Assembly: GCF_003014715.1 (NCBI RefSeq)
Contig: NZ_PYAV01000017.1
Span: forward strand, 1-52,530
Source of the DNA: Salsuginibacillus halophilus
GTDB taxonomy: Bacteria > Bacillota > Bacilli > Bacillales > Marinococcaceae
DNA length: 52,530 nucleotides
Direction: 5' to 3'
Shown: piece by piece, positions 19,918-28,791 of the stretch
How positions within the stretch are numbered: the first letter of the stretch is position 1
How the letters are laid out: every line of letters starts with the position of its first letter
Notes under the pieces: model-generated
Seen by the model: the letters and a program-made list of their open reading frames with translations, nothing else
Told to the model about the DNA's origin: nothing
The model's database searches: none
Made by a program: the position numbers and the translations under genes

Positions 19918-21276
19918 ATGAATAACCGTTACGCGGTGGTGTTAGCTGCCGGCCAAGGAAAAAGAATGAAGTCGGACTTGTACAAGGTGCTTCACCCTGT
20001 TGCAGGCAAGCCGATGGTCGAACATGTTGTCGATCAAGTGCAGCTTGCAGGATTTGACGATATCGTTACTGTTGTCGGTCACGGGGCAGAAGCGGTTCAA
20101 AAACAATTAGAAGACCGGGTCACGTATGCATTGCAGGCAGAGCAGCTCGGCACTGGTCATGCGGTGCAGCAGGCTGCTGAAACGCTGGAAGGAAAGCACG
20201 GCGTGACGCTTGTCTTGTGTGGAGATACGCCGCTGATTTCGGCGGAAACGATGTCTTCACTTGTTGAGCATCACACGAATACAGAAGCAAAAGTTACTGT
20301 ACTTACTGCACATGCAGATCAGCCGGATGGATACGGCCGTGTTGTACGTGATGTGGACACGGGGCATGTGAACCGGATTGTTGAACACAAAGATGCGTCG
20401 GAACAGGAGCGGGCACTTACAGAAATTAATACAGGCACGTACTGCTTTGACAATGAAAAACTGTTTGAAGCCCTGCAGCGTGTGACAAATGACAACGTTC
20501 AAGGTGAATACTACCTGCCGGATGTCATTGAAATTTTAAAAGGCGAAGGCGAAATTGTCACTGCTTGGCAGACGCCTGATTTCTCCGAGACCATTGGTGT
20601 GAACGACCGGGTGGCACTCTCTGCCGCTGAGCAGGCGATGAAGCGGCGCATCAATCATCACTGGATGAAAGAAGGCGTTACGATCATCGATCCGGAGAAT
20701 ACGTACATTTCAGCTGATGCAGCGCTGCACCCTGATACAACATTATATCCGGGAACGTTCATCAGCGGTGAAGTGACAATTGAAGGCGAGTGTGTGATCG
20801 GGCCGAATAGTGAGATTGCTGATAGTTTTATCGGAAAAGGCACAACGGTCCAGCAGTCGGTCGTTAAAAACAGCCGTCTCGGTGCGGAGGTAAGTGTCGG
20901 ACCGTTTGCCCACATTCGTCCGGAAACAACGATTGGTGACCAAGCCAAAGTCGGCAATTTTGTTGAGTTAAAAAAATCAACACTTGGGGCGAACAGTAAA
21001 GCTTCGCATTTAAGCTACCTCGGGGATGCAGAGGTTGGTGAAGGCGTCAATTTAGGCTGTGGTTCAATTACAGTAAATTACGACGGTAGTGAAAAGTATG
21101 TTACGACGATTGAAGACGGCGCGTTTATTGGCTGCAACGTAAATATGATTGCACCGGTAACGGTGGGAGAGAAAGCTTATGTTGCTGCAGGTTCAACCGT
21201 GACAGACGATGTGCCGGGCGAAGCGTTATCGATTGCCCGCTGCCGGCAGACAAACAAAGAAAACTACGTCAAGTAA
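19918..21276 (+). CDS. glmU: Bifunctional UDP-GlcNAc pyrophosphorylase / glucosamine-1-phosphate acetyltransferase
   Basis: GlmU makes UDP-N-acetylglucosamine, the precursor of peptidoglycan and teichoic acids. The N-terminal pyrophosphorylase domain opens with [19 protein letters not shown]; the usual Thr of the GxGTRM motif is Lys here. The C-terminal half (from about residue 250) is a left-handed beta-helix of hexapeptide repeats with acetyltransferase residues in [10 protein letters not shown] and VNYDG. ATG 19918 yields 452 residues; the longer frame from 19837 has no homology and spans the promoter. It is followed by prs as in B. subtilis. Confidence 0.96.
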   Translation: MNNRYAVVLAAGQGKRMKSDLYKVLHPVAGKPMVEHVVDQVQLAGFDDIVTVVGHGAEAVQKQLEDRVTYALQAEQLGTGHAVQQAAETLEGKHGVTLVLCGDTPLISAETMSSLVEHHTNTEAKVTVLTAHADQPDGYGRVVRDVDTGHVNRIVEHKDASEQERALTEINTGTYCFDNEKLFEALQRVTNDNVQGEYYLPDVIEILKGEGEIVTAWQTPDFSETIGVNDRVALSAAEQAMKRRINHHWMKEGVTIIDPENTYISADAALHPDTTLYPGTFISGEVTIEGECVIGPNSEIADSFIGKGTTVQQSVVKNSRLGAEVSVGPFAHIRPETTIGDQAKVGNFVELKKSTLGANSKASHLSYLGDAEVGEGVNLGCGSITVNYDGSEKYVTTIEDGAFIGCNVNMIAPVTVGEKAYVAAGSTVTDDVPGEALSIARCRQTNKENYVK

Positions 21277-21315
21277 ACTAAAGAGCTCAATATAATTTAC
21301 GGAGGGAAATTGCTC

Positions 21316-22266
21316 ATGGCAACATACAATGATCCATATTTGAAAATATTCACCTTGAACTCCAATCCGGAGCTGGCGCAGGAAGTAACCGACCATGTTG
21401 GGGTTGAGATGGGTAAAAGCTCAGTGAAGCGTTTCAGTGATGGGGAAATTCAGGTCAACATTGAAGAAAGCATCCGTGGATGTGATGTATTTCTCGTACA
21501 ATCGACCTCCGAACCAGCTAATGAGCATTTGATGGAGCTCTTAATCATGGTGGATGCTTGTAAACGTGCATCGGCAAAAACCATTAACATTGTTATGCCT
21601 TACTACGGTTATGCCCGCCAAGATCGTAAAGCCCGATCCCGCGAGCCGATCACCGCAAAGCTTGTGGCGAACCTGCTCGAAACCGCAGGGGCGACCCGGA
21701 TTTTAACTGCTGATCTGCACGCGACCCAGATTCAAGGCTTTTTCGATATTCCTGTGGACCAGTTGCAGGGCACACCGATCCTCTCTGATTACTTTAAAGA
21801 TAAAGGGCTTGAAGATATTGTCGTTGTTTCCCCGGACCACGGCGGGGTGATCCGGGCGCGCAGCATGGCTGATCGTCTCGGTGCGCCAATTGCAATTATT
21901 GATAAGCGCCGTCCGCAGCCGAACCAGGCAGAAGTGATGAACATTGTTGGCAATATTGAAGGTAAAACAGCGATCATTATTGACGATATCATCGATACAG
22001 CAGGTACGATGAGTCTTGCTGCAGATGCGCTTGTAGAGCAGGGTGCAAAAGATGTGTATGCCTGCTGTACACACCCGGTGCTTTCCGGTCCTGCCATTGA
22101 GCGCATTGATAACTCGATGATTAAAGAACTCGTCGTTTTAAACACCCTTAAGCTTCCGGAAGAAAAGCAGGTTGAAAAGCTGACACAGTTGTCGGTTGGA
22201 CCACTGATTGCTGAAGCGATTATTCGTGTTCATGAACACACATCCGTCAGCACGCTGTTTGACTAA
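21316..22266 (+). CDS. prs: Ribose-phosphate pyrophosphokinase
   Basis: Prs makes PRPP from ribose-5-phosphate and ATP for nucleotide, His and Trp synthesis. The class I enzyme has [30 protein letters not shown] and the PRPP-binding loop [15 protein letters not shown] 21316 with GGAGGG upstream gives 316 residues; a TTG two codons earlier is less likely. It lies 39 bp after glmU in one operon. Confidence 0.97.
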   Translation: MATYNDPYLKIFTLNSNPELAQEVTDHVGVEMGKSSVKRFSDGEIQVNIEESIRGCDVFLVQSTSEPANEHLMELLIMVDACKRASAKTINIVMPYYGYARQDRKARSREPITAKLVANLLETAGATRILTADLHATQIQGFFDIPVDQLQGTPILSDYFKDKGLEDIVVVSPDHGGVIRARSMADRLGAPIAIIDKRRPQPNQAEVMNIVGNIEGKTAIIIDDIIDTAGTMSLAADALVEQGAKDVYACCTHPVLSGPAIERIDNSMIKELVVLNTLKLPEEKQVEKLTQLSVGPLIAEAIIRVHEHTSVSTLFD

Positions 22267-22280
22267 GGCGAAGCGAACAT

Positions 22281-22306
22281 AGCCGCAGTGCGTTGTCGCT
22301 GCGGCT
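22281..22306 (+). terminator. Hairpin after prs, probable terminator
   Basis: A perfect 8-bp stem AGCCGCAG / CTGCGGCT follows prs, but with only two T residues after it, so its strength is uncertain. Confidence 0.5.
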
Positions 22307-22341
22307 GTTACCGGAACAAATAGAAAAATCCCCCTTAATTC

Positions 22342-22370
22342 TTGCATTGTTCCTTGAAAAGTGGTAGAAT
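22342..22370 (+). promoter_or_regulatory. Sigma-A promoter of ctc
   Basis: TTGCAT and TAGAAT are separated by 17 bp. I did not find the sigma-B pattern (GTTTAA...GGGWAW) that controls ctc in B. subtilis, so the gene appears to be under housekeeping control here. Confidence 0.7.
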
Positions 22371-22432
22371 TTCGATTTAAGTGGGGAATTACGGGCAAAA
22401 CCCAGTTACAAATCATATAATGAGGTGAAAAT

Positions 22433-23083
22433 ATGGCTCAAGCAACACCACTCGAGGCAAATTTCCGCAATAGCGAAGACCGCGCGGAAAAGAAACGCCT
22501 TCGTCGCGAAGGCTTTGTACCAGGCGTACTTTACGGTAAGACAACAGAAAGCAAAGCAGTATCTGTACCAAACGTTGCTTTCATTAAAACGATGCGTGAA
22601 GCAGGTCGTAACGGAATCGTAGAACTTAACTTTGACAATGGTGCGAAGCACAAAGTCATCGTTAACGATGTACAAACTGATTCCTTGAAGGACACTTACG
22701 AGCACATTGACTTTTTCGAAGTGGACTTGACGCAGGATATGGACGCAGACGTTACGGTGAACCTCGTCGGCGAAGCTCCTGGAGAGAAAGAAGGCGGCGT
22801 TGTATCCCACTTGCAGTTTACGTTGTCCGTACGCGCACTGCCTGAAGAAATCCCAGAGCAGATCGAAGTTGACATTTCTGAGCTTAACATCGGCGACTCA
22901 ATCTTTGTTAGCGACTTGAAGTCGGACAAGACGTTCGAATTCAACGCTGATCCGGAAGAAGCAGTCGTAACTGTTGTTCCTGCTGATGTACCAGTTGAAG
23001 AAGAACTGGATACAGATGCAGCTGCTGAACCTGAGCTTGTTGGTGACGACAGCGCAGAAGAAACGACAGAAGACAACGAATAA
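22433..23083 (+). CDS. ctc: 50S ribosomal protein L25/general stress protein Ctc
   Basis: Ctc is the long L25 form that binds 5S rRNA on the large ribosomal subunit. The N-terminal L25 domain (about 1-93, with RREGFVPGVLYG) is followed by the TL5-type beta domain (LVGEAPGEKEGGV, RALPEEIPE, ELNIGDS). The last 30 residues form a strongly acidic tail rich in Glu and Asp. Length is 216 residues (204 in B. subtilis). The SD TGAGGTGAA precedes the ATG. Confidence 0.95.
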   Translation: MAQATPLEANFRNSEDRAEKKRLRREGFVPGVLYGKTTESKAVSVPNVAFIKTMREAGRNGIVELNFDNGAKHKVIVNDVQTDSLKDTYEHIDFFEVDLTQDMDADVTVNLVGEAPGEKEGGVVSHLQFTLSVRALPEEIPEQIEVDISELNIGDSIFVSDLKSDKTFEFNADPEEAVVTVVPADVPVEEELDTDAAAEPELVGDDSAEETTEDNE

Positions 23084-23093
23084 TTTTGCTTTT

Positions 23094-23130
23094 AAAAAGG
23101 TATAGCCCCCTTAGGGGTTATACCTTTTTT
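23094..23130. terminator. Strong, potentially bidirectional terminator after ctc
   Basis: AAAAAGGTATAGCCCC pairs with GGGGTTATACCTTTTT (one G-T pair) around a small loop. Confidence 0.92.
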
Positions 23131-23166
23131 CACCATAGGCTCGGTTAAATGAAGGAGTTGAGGGCG

Positions 23167-23805
23167 ATGATTCAATGGCTGAAGCGCAAGTTTTCAAGCG
23201 CCCCGGAAACAGTGTCGGATGAAGGGGTGACAAAGGTGAAGATTATTGCAGGGCTTGGAAATCCAGGACCAAAATACGAAAGAACACGTCATAACGTCGG
23301 TTTTGACGCTGTGGATGTACTGGCCGACCGGTTAAAAGTAAACTTAAAAGAAGATAAGAAGTCGAAAGCCTGGATTGCTGAATATCGTAACGGAACAGAA
23401 AAAATTGTTTTAATGCAGCCGACAACAATGATGAATCTTTCCGGAGAAGCAGTACGCCCGATGATGGACTACTACAATGTAGCAGCAGAAGACGTTTTAA
23501 TTATGTATGATGACCTTGACTTAACCCCCGGTCGGATCCGTCTTCGTCAAAGTGGCGGCCACGGCGGTCATAACGGAATGAAATCATTGATTAAACATAT
23601 GAACACACAAAAGTTCAACCGGATCCGCATCGGGGTCGGCCGCCCGGCGAACGGCGAAGCAGTGACGAGCCATGTGCTGGGGACGTTTGCCCCAAAAGAG
23701 CGCGTACTAGTTGATGAAGCGGTGCAAGAAGCCGCCGCTGCCTGTGAAGCGTGGCTTGAAAACTCATTTCCAGAAGTTATGAACCTTTATAATAAAAAAG
23801 GCTGA
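23167..23805 (+). CDS. pth: Peptidyl-tRNA hydrolase
   Basis: Pth (SpoVC) releases peptides from peptidyl-tRNAs dropped by ribosomes. The catalytic domain starts at KIIAGLGNPGPKYERTRHNV, with the catalytic His in RHN, and contains MYDDLDLTPGRIRL and GGHGGHNGM. ATG 23167 has AAGGAG nine bases upstream and gives 212 residues, about 23 longer than the family norm. GTG 23236, preceded by GAAGGGGTGA, gives a standard 189-residue enzyme. Which start is used is undecided; the extension begins MIQWLKRKF. Confidence 0.95.
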   Translation: MIQWLKRKFSSAPETVSDEGVTKVKIIAGLGNPGPKYERTRHNVGFDAVDVLADRLKVNLKEDKKSKAWIAEYRNGTEKIVLMQPTTMMNLSGEAVRPMMDYYNVAAEDVLIMYDDLDLTPGRIRLRQSGGHGGHNGMKSLIKHMNTQKFNRIRIGVGRPANGEAVTSHVLGTFAPKERVLVDEAVQEAAAACEAWLENSFPEVMNLYNKKG

Positions 23806-23852
23806 AACGGGTGATACTACACATAAATCTGTTGTAGTAAAGGAGCCGGATG

Positions 23853-24083
23853 ATGAGTATTCATTACTACTGCCGCCATTGTAAAAGCCGTGTAGGAGCA
23901 TTAGAAGGCCGCGAACATACAGCAGCGGATCTTGGCTTGTCCAGCTTAAATGCACAAGAGATGAATGAAGCGGTGCATGAAGGTTCCGATGGGCGTCTTC
24001 ACATCCAAACGATTTGCAGCCACTGCTATGAAGCACAGCGGCAAAACCCTGCCCTGCACGAATTGGATTACTGGGTCCATTAA
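23853..24083 (+). CDS. fin: Anti-sigma-F factor Fin
   Basis: Fin (YabK) shuts off sigma-F in the forespore to allow the switch to sigma-G. The 76-residue protein has two zinc-binding pairs, CRHC at the N-terminus and CSHC near the C-terminus, and the LGLSSLNAQEM segment typical of the family. Two adjacent ATG codons occur at 23850 and 23853; GGAGCCGG suits the second. It is between pth and mfd as in B. subtilis. The other sporulation anti-sigma factor of this chromosomal region, csfB/gin, is missing here. Confidence 0.93.
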   Translation: MSIHYYCRHCKSRVGALEGREHTAADLGLSSLNAQEMNEAVHEGSDGRLHIQTICSHCYEAQRQNPALHELDYWVH

Positions 24084-24433
24084 GTTGTCCAATGAAGAGA
24101 AGAGGGGTTGTGAACCCGGTACTTTGATGCCGGGCTCACAGATTGTCCCAGAGATCTAGCATCATAAAACCATGTGTGATGGGACCGAAGAAAATGGTGG
24201 TCTGCCGGGAGAATCACCTGCCGAAATACGAAGTCTACCATCGTTGTTGCTTTTAAAGCTTCAATGTGTAGAAGATACATGATTGTTTGTTGAAAAGTGG
24301 ATATTTGCCGCATTCCTTCGTTAGAAAACCTAACAGGAGAAACAATTCGGAGGCTTTGGTTTCAGCAGCCAAGGCGTTTTTCTATTGTTTGATAGAAGGA
24401 ATGTGACGGTGAGCGGGGAGGAGGACTAACGAA
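24084..24433. other. 350-bp spacer between fin and mfd
   Basis: This spacer contains an 11-bp stem (TGTGAACCCGG / CCGGGCTCACA, 24109-24140, one mismatch, no T run) and, near its end, a small terminator at 24353-24382. Short reading frames inside it (25 and 36 codons around 24170-24300) lack ribosome binding sites and resemble nothing I know. No clear gene is seen. Confidence 0.5.
24353..24382 (+). terminator. Terminator or attenuator ahead of mfd
   Basis: GCTTTGG pairs with CCAAGGC (one G-T pair) across a 9-base loop, followed by GTTTTTCT. It lies 50 bp upstream of mfd. Confidence 0.6.
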
Positions 24434-27400
24434 GTGAAAGGGATACAGGAACGCTTGATGGAAAATGGAGATCTCCGGCAGGTGCAGACCCGCTTGGAGG
24501 AAGGGGAGCAGGGACAGCTGATTACCGGCTTAAGCGGCTCGGCCAAAACGTTGTTTGTCGCTGATATGACTGAAACCGAACAACGGCCGAGTGTGCTCGT
24601 GGCGCACAACTTATATCAAGCGCAGAAATGGTATGAAGATTTGGTTGATGTATACGGAGATCGGGTGCTGCTTTATCCGGTCAATGAACTTATTTCCTCG
24701 GAAATCGCGGTGGCAAGTCCGGAGATGCGGAGCCAGCGCATTGACGTGTTGAACCGCCTCGTCTACGGAGAGGCGGATATTATTATTGTACCAGTGGCTG
24801 GTTTGCGCCGTTTGCTTCCACCAAAAGAGCTTTGGCAGGCGTGCCAGTTTGAGTGGCATGTAGGTGATCAGCTCGATCTTGAGAATCTACTTGTTCAGCT
24901 CATCGCGCTTGGTTACAGCCGGACGGATATGGTCACAGCACCAGGTGAGGTAAGTGTGCGCGGTGGCATTGTTGATATTTATCCATTAACCGAAGAACAC
25001 CCGGTCCGGATTGAGTTATTCGATGATGAGATCGACTCGCTCCGTTACTTTCAAGCCGATGATCAGCGTTCGCTCAACGAAATTGATGAAATTCGGTTTG
25101 GGCCGGCAGATGAAACGATTTTATTTGCGGAGCACGCCGAGCGCGGCCGTAAAAATTTAGAAACAGCCATTCCAGAAACGCTTCAGCATATGAAAGATGA
25201 TGAACAAAAACAAAAGGCGAAAGAGCATCTTGAGTACGAACAGACCCAGCTTTCAGAGGGGAGTCGTTTTCAAGGAATTTATAAATATTTAACGTATTTA
25301 TACGAAGCTCCGGCCACGTTGTTTGACTATTTTTCTGAACATATGATCATGTTTGTTGATGAAATCAGCCGGGTGCAGGAAACGGCAGAACGGCTTGATC
25401 ATGAAGAGGCGGAGTGGCAGACGACCTTGTTAGAACAAGGAGAAATTCCGCGAGGCATTTCTTTGTCAGTGCCGTATCATGATTTGTTCAGTACACAAAA
25501 ACTGCAAACGGTTTACTTCTCCTTGTTTCTCCGTACGCTGCAGTCAATTCAGCCAAGCAGTATTGTGAATTTGCAGTGTAAAGCGATGCAGCAGTTTCAT
25601 GGGCAGATGCCGGTACTGCAAAGTGAAATGGAGCGCTGGATGAAGGGGAGCTTCCGGGTGGTCTTTGTTGCTGCAAGCGAAGAGCGGGCGAAGCGCCTGC
25701 AAAATGTGCTTCACGATTACGGCATGGAAGCCCCGTTAGTTGAACGTGGTACGCAGCTTGCCGAAGGCCAGGCCTATATTATGCTCGGTGCACTCAACCA
25801 AGGTTTTGAACTCCCTATGAACCGGCTGGCCGTCGTAACTGAAGAAGAGACATTTAAAAAGAAAATGAATCGACAGAAGCGGCGTGCGAAGATGTCGAAT
25901 GCCGAACGGATCCAAAGTTATTCAGAGTTAAAGGTGGGCGATCTCGTCGTCCACGTGAATCACGGTATCGGCAAATACCTTGGAATTGAAACGCTTGAGG
26001 TGAAAGGCGTCTATCAAGACTATCTACAAATCTCATATGCCGGCAATGACAAACTTTACGTGCCGGTCGAGCAGATTGATCAAGTGCAAAAATACATCGG
26101 CTCCGAAGAAAAAGATCCAAAGATTTATGCCCTTGGCGGCAGTGACTGGAAGAAAGTTAAGCGCCGGGTAGAATCATCGGTGCAGGATATCGCAGATGAT
26201 TTGATCAAACTGTACGCTGAGCGCGAAGCAACCCAAGGTTATGCGTTCAGTCCGGATGATGAAGAGCAGAAAGCGTTTGAAGCTTCGTTTCCGTACCAGG
26301 AAACAGAAGATCAGTTAAAAGCGATTCAAGAAATTAAAACGGATATGGAAAAAGAACGGCCAATGGACCGGCTCCTTTGTGGTGATGTTGGTTACGGTAA
26401 AACCGAAGTTGCGATCCGGGCGGCTTTTAAAGCGATCATGGAAGGTAAGCAGGTAGCGATATTAGTACCGACAACGATCCTTGCCCAGCAGCACTTTGAC
26501 ACCATCAGCGAGCGGTTTGCTGATTATCCGATCAACATCGGGATGTTAAGCCGGTTTCGTACGAAAAAGCAGCAGAATGAAACGCTGCGTTCTTTAAAAA
26601 CCGGCGGAGTGGACCTTGTGATCGGCACCCACCGGCTGTTGAGCAAAGACGTTCAACACCGTGAGCTTGGCCTGCTCATCGTAGATGAAGAGCAGCGCTT
26701 TGGCGTGACGCATAAAGAAAAAATTAAGCAGATGAAAGCAAACATTGATGTTCTTACGCTTACAGCAACACCAATCCCGCGGACGCTGCACATGTCTATG
26801 CTTGGCGTGCGGGACTTATCTGTTATTGAGACACCGCCGGAAAACAGGTTTCCGGTGCAGACGTATGTGATGGAGTATAATGGTGCGCTTTTAAAAGAAG
26901 CGATCGAACGGGAGTTAAGCCGCGGCGGCCAGGTGTATTTGTTGTACAACCGTGTGCATGACATTTCCAGAATGGCAAGTCAGGTGAGTGCGCTCGTCCC
27001 GGATGCGAATGTAACTTACGCTCACGGGCAGATGAACGAGCAGGAGCTCGAAGCAACGATGATCGACTTTCTAGAAGGGCACCAGGATGTTTTAGTAACG
27101 ACAACAATTATTGAAACAGGTGTCGATATTCCAAATGTGAATACGTTAATCATTTATAATGCAGATAAAATGGGGTTGTCCCAGCTTTATCAAATCCGCG
27201 GCCGTGTTGGACGTTCCAACCGGGTCGCATATGCTTATTTCACATACGAGCGGGATAAAGTGCTTACAGAAGTGGCAGAAGAGCGGCTGCAGGCGATTAA
27301 AGAATTCACTGAACTCGGGTCAGGCTTTAAAATTGCGATGCGCGACTTATCGATCCGCGGTGCTGGCGACCTGCTAGGGGCAAAACAGCACGGCTATATT

Positions 27401-27961
27401 GACTCGGTCGGTTTTGACCTTTACTCGCAGATGTTAAAAGAAGCGATTGAAGAGAAGCAGGGAAAAACACCGGCTTCAAAACAGCCTGAAGCTGAAATTG
27501 AAATGAACGTTGAAGCTTATATCCCTGAATCCTACATTGCCGACTCCAAACAGAAGATTGAGATGTATAAGCGGGTTAAAGGTCTGCAGACGTTTGAAGA
27601 CCTTACAGATTTAAAAGACGAGTTGATAGACCGTTTCGGTGAGTACCCTGTTGAAGTGAAACATTTGCTCACGTTTGCTGAAATTCGTTTATTGGCTGAA
27701 GCTGAAGGGATTGACTCGATTAAAGAAGAAAAAGATAAAGTTACGGTGCTCTGTTCCGAAGAAGCAAGTGGGGAAATTGACGGCGCCCGGCTCTTCTCCC
27801 TTGTCAATGACCTCGGCCGGCAGGTGGCGCTCGGTACAGACGGTTCGAAGATTAAAGTCGTTATTCATGCGAAACAGATGAACAGCGGTACACTGCTTGA
27901 TGTGCTGCACCGGTTATTAAGCGGTCTTCCGGGAGTGAAAGCAGCGGCTGCGGAAGCATAA
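24434..27961 (+). CDS. mfd: Transcription-repair coupling factor Mfd
   Basis: Mfd removes RNA polymerase stalled at DNA lesions and recruits UvrA. The 1175-residue protein has the full domain order: UvrB-like N-terminal module (about 1-350), linker, RNA-polymerase-interaction domain starting near residue 490 (KVGDLVVHVNHGIGKYLGIE), RecG-like translocase with Walker A GDVGYGKTEVA at about 651-661 and DEEQRFG near 750, helicase motif VI QIRGRVGRS, and the C-terminal TRCF domain. It starts at GTG 24434 behind GGGGAGGAGG. Length matches B. subtilis (1177). Confidence 0.97.
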   Translation: MKGIQERLMENGDLRQVQTRLEEGEQGQLITGLSGSAKTLFVADMTETEQRPSVLVAHNLYQAQKWYEDLVDVYGDRVLLYPVNELISSEIAVASPEMRSQRIDVLNRLVYGEADIIIVPVAGLRRLLPPKELWQACQFEWHVGDQLDLENLLVQLIALGYSRTDMVTAPGEVSVRGGIVDIYPLTEEHPVRIELFDDEIDSLRYFQADDQRSLNEIDEIRFGPADETILFAEHAERGRKNLETAIPETLQHMKDDEQKQKAKEHLEYEQTQLSEGSRFQGIYKYLTYLYEAPATLFDYFSEHMIMFVDEISRVQETAERLDHEEAEWQTTLLEQGEIPRGISLSVPYHDLFSTQKLQTVYFSLFLRTLQSIQPSSIVNLQCKAMQQFHGQMPVLQSEMERWMKGSFRVVFVAASEERAKRLQNVLHDYGMEAPLVERGTQLAEGQAYIMLGALNQGFELPMNRLAVVTEEETFKKKMNRQKRRAKMSNAERIQSYSELKVGDLVVHVNHGIGKYLGIETLEVKGVYQDYLQISYAGNDKLYVPVEQIDQVQKYIGSEEKDPKIYALGGSDWKKVKRRVESSVQDIADDLIKLYAEREATQGYAFSPDDEEQKAFEASFPYQETEDQLKAIQEIKTDMEKERPMDRLLCGDVGYGKTEVAIRAAFKAIMEGKQVAILVPTTILAQQHFDTISERFADYPINIGMLSRFRTKKQQNETLRSLKTGGVDLVIGTHRLLSKDVQHRELGLLIVDEEQRFGVTHKEKIKQMKANIDVLTLTATPIPRTLHMSMLGVRDLSVIETPPENRFPVQTYVMEYNGALLKEAIERELSRGGQVYLLYNRVHDISRMASQVSALVPDANVTYAHGQMNEQELEATMIDFLEGHQDVLVTTTIIETGVDIPNVNTLIIYNADKMGLSQLYQIRGRVGRSNRVAYAYFTYERDKVLTEVAEERLQAIKEFTELGSGFKIAMRDLSIRGAGDLLGAKQHGYIDSVGFDLYSQMLKEAIEEKQGKTPASKQPEAEIEMNVEAYIPESYIADSKQKIEMYKRVKGLQTFEDLTDLKDELIDRFGEYPVEVKHLLTFAEIRLLAEAEGIDSIKEEKDKVTVLCSEEASGEIDGARLFSLVNDLGRQVALGTDGSKIKVVIHAKQMNSGTLLDVLHRLLSGLPGVKAAAAEA

Positions 27962-27993
27962 GCCTAACGAAGATATGTTTTTACAACCTTGGT

Positions 27994-28022
27994 GCATACT
28001 TCTCTTGAAGCAGCGGATACTA
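27994..28022 (+). promoter_or_regulatory. Sigma-G type promoter of spoVT
   Basis: GCATA and GATACTA are separated by 17 bp, matching the forespore sigma-G pattern GYATR / CATNNTA with one mismatch in the -10. In B. subtilis spoVT is a sigma-G target. Confidence 0.65.
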
Positions 28023-28090
28023 ACGGTAGCGAAAATAGTGAAAGCTAAATCACATCAAGAATGACAACAAGAGAAAGTGAGGCCGAAGAT

Positions 28091-28630
28091 ATGAAAGCTA
28101 CCGGGATTGTTCGCCGTATTGATGACTTAGGGCGCGTCGTCATTCCGAAAGAAATCCGGCGTACCTTACGCATTCGTGAAGGAGATCCATTAGAAATTTT
28201 CGTCGACCGTGACGGGGAAGTGATTTTAAAAAAGTACTCGCCGATTTCCGAGTTAGGAGATTTTGCCAAAGAGTATGCCGATGCTCTGTATGAAAGCATG
28301 CATCAGCCGGTATTGATCGCTGACCGAGATACGTTCATCGCCGTCTCCGGCGGTACGAAAAAGGAGTATAAGCATAAAAGCATCGGTACTTCGATTGAAG
28401 ATATTATTCAAAACCGTACCACCTCTGTTAAAGCAAAGCGCGGGGAGTATAACCTTGTCAGTGATCATAAAGAGGAAATGGAAGGTTACGGTGCTGCACC
28501 AATTATCGCAAACGGTGATGCGATTGGTGCCGTTGTATTAATGGCCAAAGAAGACCCGCTGAACGAAACCCTCGCTGAAAAAATGCTTGAAACTGCAGCT
28601 AGTTTCCTGGCGAAACAAATGGAACAATAA
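28091..28630 (+). CDS. spoVT: Stage V sporulation protein T
   Basis: SpoVT regulates late forespore (sigma-G) genes. It has an N-terminal AbrB-type swapped-hairpin DNA-binding domain (MKATGIVRRIDDLGRVVIPK) and a C-terminal GAF-like domain from about residue 55. ATG 28091 with GAAAGTGAGG upstream gives 179 residues against 178 in B. subtilis; an in-frame ATG at 28061 would add ten unrelated residues. In B. subtilis yabM follows; here yabN comes next. Confidence 0.96.
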   Translation: MKATGIVRRIDDLGRVVIPKEIRRTLRIREGDPLEIFVDRDGEVILKKYSPISELGDFAKEYADALYESMHQPVLIADRDTFIAVSGGTKKEYKHKSIGTSIEDIIQNRTTSVKAKRGEYNLVSDHKEEMEGYGAAPIIANGDAIGAVVLMAKEDPLNETLAEKMLETAASFLAKQMEQ

Positions 28631-28631
28631 G

Positions 28632-28681
28632 GCCGTCAGCCTGTTACGTTATGACATCGTAGCGGGCTGGCGCTTCTTTTA
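28632..28681 (+). terminator. Intrinsic terminator after spoVT
   Basis: A 16-bp imperfect stem (GCCGTCAGCCTGTTACG / CGTAGCGGGCTGGCGC) is followed by a T-rich tail. Confidence 0.75.
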
Positions 28682-28747
28682 TTTAATTAGACTGTGCTTT
28701 ATCAACAAAACCTTACATACTCACCAACGCGTTTCATTCAGGTTGTG

Positions 28748-28756
28748 TGATATAAT
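28748..28756 (+). promoter_or_regulatory. Extended -10 promoter before yabN
   Basis: TGATATAAT is a perfect -10 with the TGn extension; the -35 region is poor. It lies 36 bp before the start codon. Confidence 0.5.
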
Positions 28757-28791
28757 GGAAATACATATGAACTTGAAATGAAGGAGTATCC

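Noticed and set aside
24080-24313. 77-codon minus-strand frame in the fin-mfd spacer
   Set aside because: No ribosome binding site, no recognisable domain, and a composition unlike the neighbours; likely chance.
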